A stretch of DNA of 64,000 bases from Conexibacter sp. CPCC 205762. Lineage in GTDB: Bacteria; Actinomycetota; Thermoleophilia; Solirubrobacterales; Solirubrobacteraceae. The notes beneath the pieces are model-generated. The model was not told the origin of the DNA, did no database searches, and saw nothing but the letters and a program-made list of their open reading frames with translations. The position numbers were made by a program, and so were the translations under genes. Shown here piece after piece: positions 40,466-48,812 of the stretch; within the stretch, counting starts at the first letter, position 1, and every line of letters starts with the position of its first letter. The DNA is taken from the NCBI RefSeq assembly GCF_030646155.1, contig NZ_JAUTDN010000034.1:1-64000 (forward strand). Direction: 5' to 3'.

Positions 40466-40497
40466 CCAGGAGCTCTACCAACTGAGCTACGCCCACC
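40424..40497 (-). tRNA. tRNA-His (GTG)
   Basis: Minus strand. Acceptor GTGGGCG pairs with CGCTCAC, with an extra 5' G(-1) opposite C73, the identity mark of tRNA-His. D arm with AGCTCAGTTGGTAGAGC, anticodon stem CCTGG/CCAGG around loop TTGTGGT giving anticodon GTG, T arm with GGTTCAAGTCC. CCA is not encoded (next bases CCT). It is the insertion site of the element. Confidence 0.96.
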
Positions 40498-40599
40498 ACG
40501 GGGACCGAGAAATCTACCAGTGCGCGACGGATCTCGCCTTCGCGGGGTCTGGATGGCGGCGCGACGGGGTCTTCGGGCGCGTTTGGGCGGTGTTTCGGT

Positions 40600-40809
40600 G
40601 TGACCGCGTCCGTGGTGTGCGTCAGCATCGGGACCGTGCTCTGCCCGCTGACCGGCACCGACCACCGGCTCTTCTGGATGCGCTCTGCCTGGTGGTGCCA
40701 TGACTGCCGCCAGAAGATCGAGAGCTGCTGCGAGGGCGGCGGCTGCCCCTCGATCGCCGAGGTCGCGCTGCCGCAACCGGCGCCGGACGGCGCGGGCGCG
40801 GCGCGCTGA
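40600..40809 (+). CDS. Small cysteine-rich protein
   Basis: 69 residues from GTG 40600. Seven cysteines: VVCVSIGTVLCPL, WWCHDC, ESCCEGGGC, enough for one or two metal sites or disulphides. Its TGA overlaps the ATG of the following coiled-coil gene (TGATG), which supports it being translated and coupled. No family recognised; start uncertain because no ribosome site is clear. Confidence 0.5.
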   Translation: MTASVVCVSIGTVLCPLTGTDHRLFWMRSAWWCHDCRQKIESCCEGGGCPSIAEVALPQPAPDGAGAAR

Positions 40810-41768
40810 TGGCCGACGCCGATCCGGAGGACGCGCTCTACGTCGCGTCGCCGGACGGCTTCGTCGCCGAGCGCGACGCGCTCGCCAAGCAGTTACGGGA
40901 CGCCGGCGACAGAGCTGGCGCCAGACGTGTGAGAGCGCTGCGACGGCCGACGCGCGCGGCCTGGGCGATCAACGTCGCCGTGCGCGCGCGGGCTGACGCA
41001 GCGCAGGAGCTCGCTGCGGCCGCCGGCAATCTCGGCGAGGCGCAGCGTGAGCTGCTGGCGGGAGGCTCCCCCGCGCGGCTGCGCGAGGCGCAGGCTCGCG
41101 TCGACGCCGCCGGCGAGGCGCTGCTGACCGCGCTGCCGGTCGCCGACCCGCCGACGCTGGAGAAGGTCCGCCAGACCCTGCGCGCGGCCGCGGTCGACGC
41201 CGAGGCGCTCGCCGCGGTCGTCAGCGGCCGACTGCTGCGCGAGCGGGTCGCGAGCGGATTCGGCGACGTCGGCGGATTCGTCGCGCTGCCGGCTGCGGAG
41301 GCGGGCGACACCGCCGGCAGAGCGGCGTCCGCCGGACGCAGATCCAGTGCGCGAGGAGCCGGCGCGCGCTCTGCCGAGCAGCAGCGGCTCGGGCACGAGA
41401 CGGCCGAGCGCGACGCCGAGCAGGAGCGGCTCGCTCATGAGGCTGCCGAGCAGCAGCAGCTCGCGCACGAGACCGCCGAGCACGCCGCCGAGCAGCAGCG
41501 GCTCGCGCACGAGGCAGCAGAGCGCGACGCCGCTGCGCGGGAAGCCGCGCGCGAGGCCATGGCGCGGGCAGCGGCTGAGCGGCTCGCGAGGGCGCATGAG
41601 CAGGAATCCGCTGCCACGGCCGCCGTCGCGGCAGCGCGAGAGGAGCTGCTGGAGGCCGAGACCGTCGTCGCGCGCCGCCGCGCCGAACTCGACGCCGCCG
41701 AGACCCGCCTCACCGACGCCGTGCGCGAGCGCGAGCAGGCTGAGGACGGCTCGATCAGTTCGTCGTGA
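40809..41768 (+). CDS. Coiled-coil protein with internal repeats, unknown function
   Basis: 319 residues. The N-terminal half (ASPDGFVAERDALAKQLRDAGDRAGARRVRALRRPTRAAWAINVAVR) is the start of a family common but uncharacterised in Actinobacteria. From about residue 190 a repeated unit close to ERLAHEAAEQQ and ETAERDAEQ appears four or five times, encoded by a degenerate tandem DNA repeat (about 41,375-41,530), followed by continuous coiled coil to the end. Probably structural or scaffold. Cytoplasmic, as no signal is present. Confidence 0.7.
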   Translation: MADADPEDALYVASPDGFVAERDALAKQLRDAGDRAGARRVRALRRPTRAAWAINVAVRARADAAQELAAAAGNLGEAQRELLAGGSPARLREAQARVDAAGEALLTALPVADPPTLEKVRQTLRAAAVDAEALAAVVSGRLLRERVASGFGDVGGFVALPAAEAGDTAGRAASAGRRSSARGAGARSAEQQRLGHETAERDAEQERLAHEAAEQQQLAHETAEHAAEQQRLAHEAAERDAAAREAAREAMARAAAERLARAHEQESAATAAVAAAREELLEAETVVARRRAELDAAETRLTDAVREREQAEDGSISSS

Positions 41769-41806
41769 GGCCGGCCGCGATCTGGAGTCGCCACACGCCG
41801 CGCCCT

Positions 41807-42871
41807 CTACCCCACCCAGCGAAACCCGCTCGCGTCGGGCCGCGGCGCCAGCGGGCTGGTCGGCAGCTCGCCGGCCGGATCGTCCTCGTTGTAGGCGCTC
41901 GGGGCGACGTCGTTGGGAGCGTCGGGATGGAAGAGCGCGGCGAGCAGCTCGATCTGGCCGCGGCCGACGCCCAGCTCGCCCATTCCGCCGCCGTACATCG
42001 GCCGCTGCTCGCGGGCGCAGCGGGCGTACAGCTCGAACAGCGCCTCCAGGCTGCCGATGCGGGACGGCTTGACGTTGACGATCCGCGCCGGCAGCGGCGT
42101 CGCGTCGAGCGCCGCGGCATCGGTGACCGGGGCGTCGTAGGAGACGCGGTCGGCGTGGGCGCGCAGCACCGGCGCAAGCTCGGGCAGGTCGTGAGGATCC
42201 TCCAGCAGCGCCTCCGGGAAGGCCGCCAGCACGCGCTCGTAGAGGGCCGCCAACGCGGCCGGGTCTCTCACCTCCATCCCGTAGTGGCCCTTGAAGTCGA
42301 TCGTGTCGACCATCCCCGTCGCGGCGACGGTGTCGACCAGCTGCGGCGACCAGCTCGCCTCCGCGTCGAGCTTGAAGCGCACGCCCGGGGAGCGCTCGAT
42401 CCGCCGCCGCACGGGCTCGATCGACGGCTCCTCCCCCAGCCCGAGCGAGTTGACGAAGCGGACCGGGCGCGGCTCCAGCCCCAGCAGCTCGTGCAGGGCG
42501 CGGCCGGCCTGGCGCAGCGCGAGGTCGAGCGCTGCCGACTCGAACGCCCAGCGGCGGTAGCTGCGCGCCGCCGGCCACTCCGGCGGCGCCGGGAAGAGCG
42601 CGAGCGGCGCGAGCCGGTCGCAGAAGCTCGCAAGCGTCCACTCCCCCGTGAGCGGCAGCTGGAGCTGCAGCTCGTGCAGCGAGGTGCCGTCCTCGACGTG
42701 GACCGAGACGTCCTCCCCGATCCCCTCCACGCCGGCGCCGGCCAGCCGCACCTGCGTCGTCACGCGCTCGAAGTCGTGCGCGAGCGTCGTGCTCAGCCGC
42801 TCGTACTCGCACGACTCGACCACGAGCGGCAACTCCGCCAGCCGGGGCCAGAGCGATTCCGTGGGCGTCAT
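41807..42871 (-). CDS. Enolase superfamily protein
   Basis: 354 residues. SYRRWAFESAALDLALRQAGRALHELLG (about 105-132) is the capping-to-barrel helix typical of mandelate racemase/dipeptide epimerase enzymes; RFKLDAEASWSPQLVDTVAA, VDTIDFKGHY, LLEDPHDLPEL, IVNVKPSRIGSL and MYGGGMGELGVGRGQIELLAALFHPDAPND follow as successive strand ends with metal ligands Asp/Glu and a KxS Lys. The first metal ligand area reads DFKGH rather than DxN, so the reaction is unclear; the family is common in this group of bacteria. Single gene. Confidence 0.8.
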   Translation of the reverse strand: MTPTESLWPRLAELPLVVESCEYERLSTTLAHDFERVTTQVRLAGAGVEGIGEDVSVHVEDGTSLHELQLQLPLTGEWTLASFCDRLAPLALFPAPPEWPAARSYRRWAFESAALDLALRQAGRALHELLGLEPRPVRFVNSLGLGEEPSIEPVRRRIERSPGVRFKLDAEASWSPQLVDTVAATGMVDTIDFKGHYGMEVRDPAALAALYERVLAAFPEALLEDPHDLPELAPVLRAHADRVSYDAPVTDAAALDATPLPARIVNVKPSRIGSLEALFELYARCAREQRPMYGGGMGELGVGRGQIELLAALFHPDAPNDVAPSAYNEDDPAGELPTSPLAPRPDASGFRWVG

Positions 42872-42932
42872 GCGGGGACCTCCTTGCTCGTCGGGTGCGT
42901 TCGTCAGCTCAGACCGGCCGGTCGCCGCGAAC

Positions 42933-43349
42933 TCATCGGCGACCCTGCGCGGCGGCGCCGTACTGCTCGTCGGTGACGTGCTCGCCCCACGTGACGGTGC
43001 TGCCGGCGTCGTCGGCCTCGTGGATCGCGACGTGGGTCATGAAGCGGTCCGGCGCGGCGCCGTGCCAGTGGCTCTCGCCGGGCGCGAAGGTGACACGGTC
43101 GCCGGGGCCGATCCGCTCGACCGGGCCGCCCTCGCGCTGACAGAGGCCGACGCCCTCGGTCACCCAGATCGTCTGGCCGAGCGGATGGGTGTGCCAGGCG
43201 GTGCGGGCGCCGGGCGTGAAGTGGACGCTGGCGGCGGCGACCCGCGACGGCGCCGTCGGGGCGGCGACGATCGCGTCGATGAAGACGGTGCCGGTGAACC
43301 AGTCGGCCGGGCCGCGGTTGGTCTCGAGCGAGTTGCGGACGATCTGCAT
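42933..43349 (-). CDS. Cupin domain protein
   Basis: 138 residues. TPGARTAWHTHPLGQTIWVTEGVGLCQREGGPVERIGPGDRVTFAPGESHWHGA contains both cupin motifs: G(X)5HXH(X)3,4E-like (WHTHPLGQTIWVTEG) and G(X)5PXG(X)2H(X)3N-like (GDRVTFAPGESHWHGA), giving three histidines for a metal. Close to a group of small single-domain cupins often acting on quinones or carboxymuconolactone-type substrates, but the substrate is unknown. Divergent from the aldo/keto reductase gene. Confidence 0.88.
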   Translation of the reverse strand: MQIVRNSLETNRGPADWFTGTVFIDAIVAAPTAPSRVAAASVHFTPGARTAWHTHPLGQTIWVTEGVGLCQREGGPVERIGPGDRVTFAPGESHWHGAAPDRFMTHVAIHEADDAGSTVTWGEHVTDEQYGAAAQGRR

Positions 43350-43362
43350 GGCGTTCTCCTTC

Positions 43363-43421
43363 GGGGCTTGTCCTCAACTCTGCCCGATCGGTCAACCGCG
43401 AGAGGTGTCCTCACAAGCCCC
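43363..43421. promoter_or_regulatory. Inverted repeat between divergent cupin and reductase genes
   Basis: GGGGCTTGT (43363-43371) and ACAAGCCCC (43413-43421) are exact 9-base arms, with TTGTCCTCA near the left arm and TGTCCTCAC near the right. In a 129-base divergent region this is a natural place for an operator controlling both genes. Confidence 0.4.
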
Positions 43422-43478
43422 CTCAAAATGACCTCCCGGTGCGCTTGAGTGGACGGCACCCCGACAAGGAGCCGTTCG

Positions 43479-44510
43479 ATGGAACATCGACCGTTGGGAC
43501 GCACCGGCGTCTCGGTCAGCAAGCTGTGCCTCGGCACGATGATGTTCGGCGCGTGGGGAACCGCCGACCACGACGAGTCGATCCGGATCATCCACGCCGC
43601 GCTCGACGCCGGCATCAGCTTCCTCGACACCGCCGACGTCTACTCGGCCGGCGAGTCCGAGCTGATCGTCGGCAAGGCGCTGAAGGGACGTCGCGACGAG
43701 ATCGTGCTGGCGACGAAGGCGTACATGCCGGTCGGCGACGACACCGACCCCAACCGCCGCGGCAGCTCGCGCCGCTGGCTGACGGAGGCGGTCGAGAACT
43801 CGCTGCGGCGGCTCGGAACCGACCGGATCGACCTCTACCAGGTCCACCGCCCGACGCCGGAGACCGACCTCGAGGAGACGCTCTCGACGCTGACCGACCT
43901 CCAGCGCGCCGGCAAGATCCGCGCCTTCGGCCACTCGACCTACCCGGCCTCGCTGATCGTGCAGGCGCAGTGGGTCTCCGACGACCGCCACCTCGGCCGC
44001 TTCCGCAGCGAGCAGCCGCCGTACTCGCTGCTGACGCGCGGGATCGAGTCCGAGGTGCTGCCCGCCGCCGCCACCTACGGCATGGGCGTGATCCCGTACA
44101 GCCCGCTCGCCGGCGGCTGGCTGTCGGGCCGCTGGCGCGCCGGCGCCGACGCCGTCTCGCCGACCTCGCCGGCGCGGCAGAGACTGGCCGACCGCTTCGA
44201 CCTGTCGCTGCCCGAGAACCAGCGCAAGCTCGCCGCCACCGAGGCGTTCGCGCAGCTCGCCGACGAGGCCGGGATCACGCTGATCGAGCTGGCGATCGCG
44301 TTCGTCGCCAACCACCCGGCGGTGACGGCGCCGATCATCGGCCCGCGCACGATGGAGCAGCTCGAGTCGCAGCTCACCGCCGCCGAGGTGACGCTCTCGG
44401 CCGACGTGCTCGACCGCATCGACGCGATCAACCCGCCCGGCGTCAACATCAACCCGGCCGACGGCGGCTGGCCCAACCCGACGCTGCTGCCGGCGGCGCT
44501 GCGGCGCTGA
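43479..44510 (+). CDS. Aldo/keto reductase
   Basis: 343 residues from ATG 43479 with AAGGAG nine bases upstream. The AKR tetrad is visible: Asp in FLDTADVYSAGESE (Asp50 region), Tyr in the same motif, Lys in VLATKAYMPVG, His in LYQVHRPTPETD. The C-terminal IIGPRTMEQLESQL binds NADPH. Reduces carbonyls, or in this subgroup (aryl-alcohol dehydrogenase/YajO-like) aryl aldehydes. Same strand as the ArsC-like gene downstream. Confidence 0.93.
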   Translation: MEHRPLGRTGVSVSKLCLGTMMFGAWGTADHDESIRIIHAALDAGISFLDTADVYSAGESELIVGKALKGRRDEIVLATKAYMPVGDDTDPNRRGSSRRWLTEAVENSLRRLGTDRIDLYQVHRPTPETDLEETLSTLTDLQRAGKIRAFGHSTYPASLIVQAQWVSDDRHLGRFRSEQPPYSLLTRGIESEVLPAAATYGMGVIPYSPLAGGWLSGRWRAGADAVSPTSPARQRLADRFDLSLPENQRKLAATEAFAQLADEAGITLIELAIAFVANHPAVTAPIIGPRTMEQLESQLTAAEVTLSADVLDRIDAINPPGVNINPADGGWPNPTLLPAALRR

Positions 44511-44551
44511 CGATGCGCGCGGCGCCGGGATGTGCGCATAGGATCCGGCGT

Positions 44552-44932
44552 GTGACGCTGACTCTGATGCACAACCCCAACTGCTCCACCTCGGTCAACG
44601 CGCTCGACCTGCTGACCGAGGCCGGCCGCGACGTGACGGTGCGCAAGTACCTGCTCGTCGCCGAGAGACTGAGCGAGCCGGAGCTGCGCTCGCTCGCCGA
44701 GCGCCTCCAGGGCGACCCGGTCGACGCGCTGATCCGCCGCGACAGAAAGTACGCCGACCTCGGCCTGCAGGCCGACGGGATGGGCATCGACGAGGTCGTC
44801 GCGATCCTCGCCCAGCACCGCTCGCTGCTGCAGCGCCCGATCCTCGACGACGGCACGAACGTCGTGATCGGCCGCCCGCGCGAGCGCCAGCGCGCCTGGG
44901 CCGAGACCGGCAGAGCGGTCGTCGAGGCCTGA
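44552..44932 (+). CDS. ArsC/Spx family protein
   Basis: 126 residues from GTG 44552. MHNPNCSTSVNALDLL is the thioredoxin-fold active site with one Cys (Cys11 or so) of the arsenate reductase group, and RKYLLVAERLSEPELRSLAERLQ, PVDALIRRDRKYAD, LLQRPILDDGTNVVIGRP fit the rest of the family. It may reduce arsenate to arsenite with glutaredoxin, or serve as a YffB-like protein of unknown job. No arsenic genes are adjacent. Confidence 0.9.
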   Translation: MTLTLMHNPNCSTSVNALDLLTEAGRDVTVRKYLLVAERLSEPELRSLAERLQGDPVDALIRRDRKYADLGLQADGMGIDEVVAILAQHRSLLQRPILDDGTNVVIGRPRERQRAWAETGRAVVEA

Positions 44933-44942
44933 CCCGCAGGGC

Positions 44943-44960
44943 CGGCGGGCGCGCCCGCCG
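44943..44960 (+). terminator. Palindromic hairpin after the ArsC-like gene
   Basis: CGGCGGGCGCGCCCGCCG is a perfect 18-base palindrome 10 bases beyond the stop, with no T-run. Likely a transcription-end hairpin, as poly-T is often weak in this GC-rich DNA. Confidence 0.4.
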
Positions 44961-44973
44961 TCGTGATTCGACA

Positions 44974-44989
44974 ATTCATATATATGCTT
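44974..44989 (+). promoter_or_regulatory. AT-rich operator candidate before the CoA operon
   Basis: ATTCATATATATGCTT matches 13 of 16 positions of AATCATCTATATGATT at 58,823-58,838, which lies between the enoyl-CoA hydratase and acyl-CoA dehydrogenase starts. Both precede acyl-CoA catabolic operons; a GntR/FadR gene at 60,523 is the obvious candidate binder. Confidence 0.4.
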
Positions 44990-45023
44990 TGCTTCTTCGA
45001 ATCGACGGACGGAGGAGCGCAGC

Positions 45024-45779
45024 ATGCAGATCGAGGGAGCCGGTGCGATCGTCTTCGGCGGCGCGTCAGGGCTGGGCGCCGCGACCGTGCGGCGGCTGGC
45101 GGCGGCCGGCGCGATCGTCACGATCGCCGACCGTGACGAGCAGCGAGCGTCAGCGCTCGCCGCGGAGCTGGGCCCGCGCGCGCACGCCGTCGCGACCGAC
45201 GTGACCGACGCCACCTCGGTCGAGGCGGCGGTGGGCGCGGTCGACGGGCTGCGGATCGCCGTCACCTGCGCGGGCGTCGGCACGCCGGCGAAGCTCGTCG
45301 GGCGCGACGGGCCGACGCCGCTGGAGACGTTCGCGCGCGTGCTCGAGGTCAACCTGCTCGGCACGATCAACTGCCTGCGGCTGACGGCCGCGGCGATGCA
45401 GGCGAACGAGCCCGACGCCGGCGGCGAGCGCGGGCTGTGCGTCAACACCGCCTCGATCGCCGCCTACGACGGGCAGATCGGCCAGATCGCCTACGCCGCC
45501 TCCAAGGGCGGCGTCGCGGCCGTGACGCTGCCGGCGGCGCGCGAGCTGGCGCCGTCCGGGGTGCGCGTCGTGACGATCGCGCCCGGCCTGTTCGAGACGC
45601 CGATGCTGGCCGGCCTGCCGGAGGCGGCGCGCGCCTCGCTCGCCGGCACCGTCCCCTTCCCGGCCCGCCTCGGCGACCCGGCCGAGTACGCCGAGCTGGT
45701 CGCCCACATCATCGCCAACCCGATGCTCAACGGCGAGGTGATCCGCCTCGACGGCGCGCTGCGGATGGCGCCGCGATGA
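45024..45779 (+). CDS. SDR family dehydrogenase (3-hydroxyacyl-CoA dehydrogenase type II-like)
   Basis: 251 residues, GGAGG before the ATG. TGxxxGxG motif as GGASGLGAATV at residues 12-22, CAG in VTCAGVG, catalytic Ser in NTASIAAYDGQIGQIAYAASKG with Tyr/Lys YAASK, and PG in VVTIAPGLFETPM. It resembles human HSD17B10-type enzymes that oxidise branched 3-hydroxyacyl-CoA esters. Overlaps the AMACR-like gene as ATGA, so it acts in the same pathway. Confidence 0.92.
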   Translation: MQIEGAGAIVFGGASGLGAATVRRLAAAGAIVTIADRDEQRASALAAELGPRAHAVATDVTDATSVEAAVGAVDGLRIAVTCAGVGTPAKLVGRDGPTPLETFARVLEVNLLGTINCLRLTAAAMQANEPDAGGERGLCVNTASIAAYDGQIGQIAYAASKGGVAAVTLPAARELAPSGVRVVTIAPGLFETPMLAGLPEAARASLAGTVPFPARLGDPAEYAELVAHIIANPMLNGEVIRLDGALRMAPR

Positions 45780-46822
45780 ACGCCCTCCCCCTCGCCGGCG
45801 TGCGGGTGGTCGAGCTGGCCGCGATCGGGCCGGCGCCGTTCGCGGGCATGATGCTGGCCGACGCGGGCGCGCACGTGACGGTCGTGCGGCGGCCCGGCGG
45901 CCATCCCGACGCGTGGGGCAGCAACCCGGTGCTCGACCGCGGCCGCACCGTCGTCGAGCACGACCTGAAGGCCGCAAGCGGCGTCGCCGCCGTGCTCGAC
46001 CTGGCGGCCGAAGCCGACGTCCTGATCGAGGGCTTCCGGCCCGGCGTCACCGAGCGGCTCGGCGTCGGCCCCGCCGCCTGCCTCGCGCGCAACCCGCGGC
46101 TCGTCTACGGCCGCATGACCGGCTGGGGCCAGCACGGCCCGCGCGCGCAGACGGCCGGCCACGACATCACCTACCTGGCGACGACCGGCGCGCTCGACGC
46201 GATCGGCCGCGCCGGCGAGCGGCCGGTCCCGCCGCTCAACCTGCTCGGCGACTTCGGCGGCGGCGGGCTGCTGCTCGCCTTCGGCGTGCTCGCCGCGCTG
46301 CTCGACGCGCGCGCGAGCGGTCGCGGCCGGATCGTCGACGCGGCGATCGTCGACGGCGTCGGCGCGCTCGCCGCGATGGTCCACGGCATGCGCGCCCGCG
46401 GCGAGTGGCAGGACGCGCGCGGCAGCAACCTGCTCGACGGCGGCGCGCCGTTCTACGACGTCTACGCCTGCGCCGACGGCCGCCACGTCGCCGTCGGCGC
46501 CCTCGAGCCGCGCTTCTGGCGCGAGCTGCTCGCCGGCCTCGGCCTCGCCGACGACCCCGACTGCGCCGGCGACCACCTCGACCCGGCCCGCTGGCCGGCG
46601 CTGCGCGCGAGCCTCACCGCCGCCTTCGCCGCGCGCACCCGCGCCGAGTGGCAGACCGTCTTCGACGCCGCCGACGCCTGCGTCGCGCCGGTGCTCGACT
46701 GGCAGGAGGCCGCCCGCGACCCGCACGCCGTCGCGCGCGGCGCCTTCCTCACGCGCGACGGCGTGCCGCAGCCGGCGCCGGCGCCGCGGTTCATCGATCC
46801 CACCCCCGGAGACCTCGCATGA
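45776..46822 (+). CDS. CaiB/BaiF CoA transferase family, alpha-methylacyl-CoA racemase-like
   Basis: 348 residues. LAGVRVVELAAIGPAPFAGMMLADAGAHVTVVRR is the standard CoA-binding start of class III CoA transferases; ADVLIEGFRPGVTERLGVGPA, LVYGRMTGWGQHGPRAQTAGHDITYLATTGAL with the key Asp (GHDITY) match alpha-methylacyl-CoA racemase. That enzyme flips the methyl-branch configuration so that beta-oxidation can continue. ATGA overlaps with both neighbours. Confidence 0.93.
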   Translation: MNALPLAGVRVVELAAIGPAPFAGMMLADAGAHVTVVRRPGGHPDAWGSNPVLDRGRTVVEHDLKAASGVAAVLDLAAEADVLIEGFRPGVTERLGVGPAACLARNPRLVYGRMTGWGQHGPRAQTAGHDITYLATTGALDAIGRAGERPVPPLNLLGDFGGGGLLLAFGVLAALLDARASGRGRIVDAAIVDGVGALAAMVHGMRARGEWQDARGSNLLDGGAPFYDVYACADGRHVAVGALEPRFWRELLAGLGLADDPDCAGDHLDPARWPALRASLTAAFAARTRAEWQTVFDAADACVAPVLDWQEAARDPHAVARGAFLTRDGVPQPAPAPRFIDPTPGDLA

Positions 46823-47787
46823 GAACCCGCTTCACGGAGCTGTTCGGCGTCGACCACCCGCTGATGCAGGGCGGGATGCAGTGGGTCGGCAGAGCCGAGC
46901 TGGTCGCTGCCGTCGCCAACGCCGGCGCGCTCGGCACGCTGACCGCGCTGACGCAGCCGACCCCGGAGGCGCTCAGCGCCGAGATCGCCCGCTGCCGCGA
47001 GCTGACCGACCGGCCGTTCGCGGTCAACCTGACGATCCTGCCGACGATCGCCCCGCCGCCGTACGCCGAGTACCGCCGCGCGATCGTCGAGGCGGGCGTG
47101 ACGATCGTCGAGACGGCCGGATCGAACCCCGCCGAGCACCTCGCGGACTTCAAGCCGGCCGGCGTCAAAGTGATCCACAAGGCGACCTCGGTGCGGCATG
47201 CGCTGAAGGCGCAGGAGCTGGGCGTCGACGCCGTCTCGATCGACGGCTTCGAGTGCGCCGGCCACCCCGGCGAGGACGACGTCCCGGGGCTGATCCTGAT
47301 CGCCGCCGCGACGCGGCGCCTGACGATCCCCGCGATCGCCTCCGGCGGCATCGCCGACGCCCGCGGCCTCGTCGCCGCGCTCGCGCTCGGCGCCGACGGC
47401 GCGAACATGGGCACGCGCTTCATGTGCACCGCCGAGTCGCCGATCCACGCGCGGATCAAGCAGCAGATCGTCGCCAACGACGAGCGCGCCACGAACCTGA
47501 TCTTCCGCTCGCTCGGCAACACCGCCCGCGTCGCCCGCAACGGCATCTCCGACGAGGTCGTCGCGCGGCTCGCGGCCGGCGCCGCCTTCGAGGAGGTCCG
47601 TCCGCTCGTCGCCGGCAGACGCGGCGCCGAGGTCTACGCCAGCGGCGACCCCGAGCACGGGATCTGGTGGGCCGGCCAGGCGCAGGGCCTGATCGACGAC
47701 GTGCCGCCGGTCGGCGAGCTGGTCGAGCGGATCGTGACCGAGGCCGAGGCGCTGATCAGCGTGCGGCTTGCGGCGATGGCGGGCTGA
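46819..47787 (+). CDS. Nitronate monooxygenase family flavoprotein
   Basis: 322 residues. LMQGGMQWVGRAELVAAVANAGALGTL and RPFAVNLTILPTIAPP at the start, IDGFECAGHPGEDDVPG and SGGIADARGLVAALALGADGANMGTRF later are the FMN-binding barrel of the 2-nitropropane dioxygenase family. His in AGHPGE is the catalytic base position. Members in beta-oxidation clusters may act as NAD(P)H:quinone or enoyl reductases instead of on nitronates. Last of three coupled genes. Confidence 0.93.
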   Translation: MRTRFTELFGVDHPLMQGGMQWVGRAELVAAVANAGALGTLTALTQPTPEALSAEIARCRELTDRPFAVNLTILPTIAPPPYAEYRRAIVEAGVTIVETAGSNPAEHLADFKPAGVKVIHKATSVRHALKAQELGVDAVSIDGFECAGHPGEDDVPGLILIAAATRRLTIPAIASGGIADARGLVAALALGADGANMGTRFMCTAESPIHARIKQQIVANDERATNLIFRSLGNTARVARNGISDEVVARLAAGAAFEEVRPLVAGRRGAEVYASGDPEHGIWWAGQAQGLIDDVPPVGELVERIVTEAEALISVRLAAMAG

Positions 47788-48709
47788 CGGACGCGCGCGC
47801 CGCGAGGCGGAAGCGGCCGGGCGGCTGCGCGCGGGCACGGCTGAAGGCGCGGCTGAACGCGTAGACGGAGGTGTAGCCGACCGCCTGGGCGATCGCGTCG
47901 AGGCTGTCGTCGCTGTCGCGCAGCCGGCGGGCGGCGAGGTCCATCCGCCAGCGGGTCAGGTAGGCGCCCGGGGTCTCGCCGACGGCGGCCGCGAAGCGGC
48001 GTGACAGGGTCGCGCGCGAGACGGCGATCTCGTCGGCGAGCGCGGCGGTCGTCCAGGGGCGGGCGGGATCGTCGTGGAGCCTGGCGACCGCGGCGCCGAC
48101 GAGCGGGTCGTCGAGCACGCCGAGCCACGAGGCGCGACCGTCGTCGGGACGGTTCGCCAGCCACACGCGCAGCAGCTGGACGAGCAGGATGTCGACCAGG
48201 CGGTCGAGCACGACCGCGCTCGCCAGCTGCGGGTTCGCCAGCTCGCGGCCGAGCAGCCGGACGGTGTCCTCCAGCCGGTCGCCGCCGTTCTGCGCGCGCA
48301 CGTGGATCAGCTCCGGCAGCAGCGTGACGATCTGCGTCGAGACGGCCGGATCGTGCTCGTAGTGAGCGCAGAGGATGTGCGTCTGGACGGCGCCGGAGCC
48401 GATCCGCACCGCGCCCGTGCCGGCCCACTCCCAGCGGTCGAAGACCTGCTCGCTCGTGCGCGCGACGGCGGCGAGGTCGCTGCCGAGCACGTGCGCGGTC
48501 CCGCTCGGCAGCAGCACGACGTCGCCGGGCATCAGCCGCAGCGGCGCTCTGCCCGGCAGGACCAGCCAGGCGGTGCCGGAGGTGACCGCGTGGAAGGCGG
48601 CGCCGGGCGACTCGGCCGCCCACCAGCCCCAGTCCTCGCCGGCCTCGATCCGCGCCCCGAGCGTGCCGCGGACGCCGGAGAGGGCGAGCATGTCGGCGAG
48701 CAGATCCAC
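47756..48709 (-). CDS. AraC family transcriptional regulator with cupin sensor
   Basis: 317 residues. The first 200 are a cupin_6 sensor (SPGAAFHAVTSGTAWLVLPGRAPLRLMPGDVVLLPSGTAHVL); the last 100 hold two helix-turn-helix units (PWTTAALADEIAVSRATLSRRFAAAVGETPGAYLTRWRMDLA; AIAQAVGYTSVYAFSRAFSRARAQPPGRFR). Divergent from the SDR at 48,813 with 103 bases between, so it likely controls that gene, as is common in this subfamily. The 3' end overlaps the nitronate monooxygenase gene by 32 bases. Confidence 0.92.
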   Translation of the reverse strand: MDLLADMLALSGVRGTLGARIEAGEDWGWWAAESPGAAFHAVTSGTAWLVLPGRAPLRLMPGDVVLLPSGTAHVLGSDLAAVARTSEQVFDRWEWAGTGAVRIGSGAVQTHILCAHYEHDPAVSTQIVTLLPELIHVRAQNGGDRLEDTVRLLGRELANPQLASAVVLDRLVDILLVQLLRVWLANRPDDGRASWLGVLDDPLVGAAVARLHDDPARPWTTAALADEIAVSRATLSRRFAAAVGETPGAYLTRWRMDLAARRLRDSDDSLDAIAQAVGYTSVYAFSRAFSRARAQPPGRFRLAARASVSPPSPQAAR

Positions 48710-48812
48710 CGGGTGAGTGTATCGGCCGTGATCTTGTGGTGAGACAAATGGACATCGATCTGCTCATGTTGATCATCGACAGAGTCATCCTGCGGGTCCT
48801 ACCGTCGTTGAC

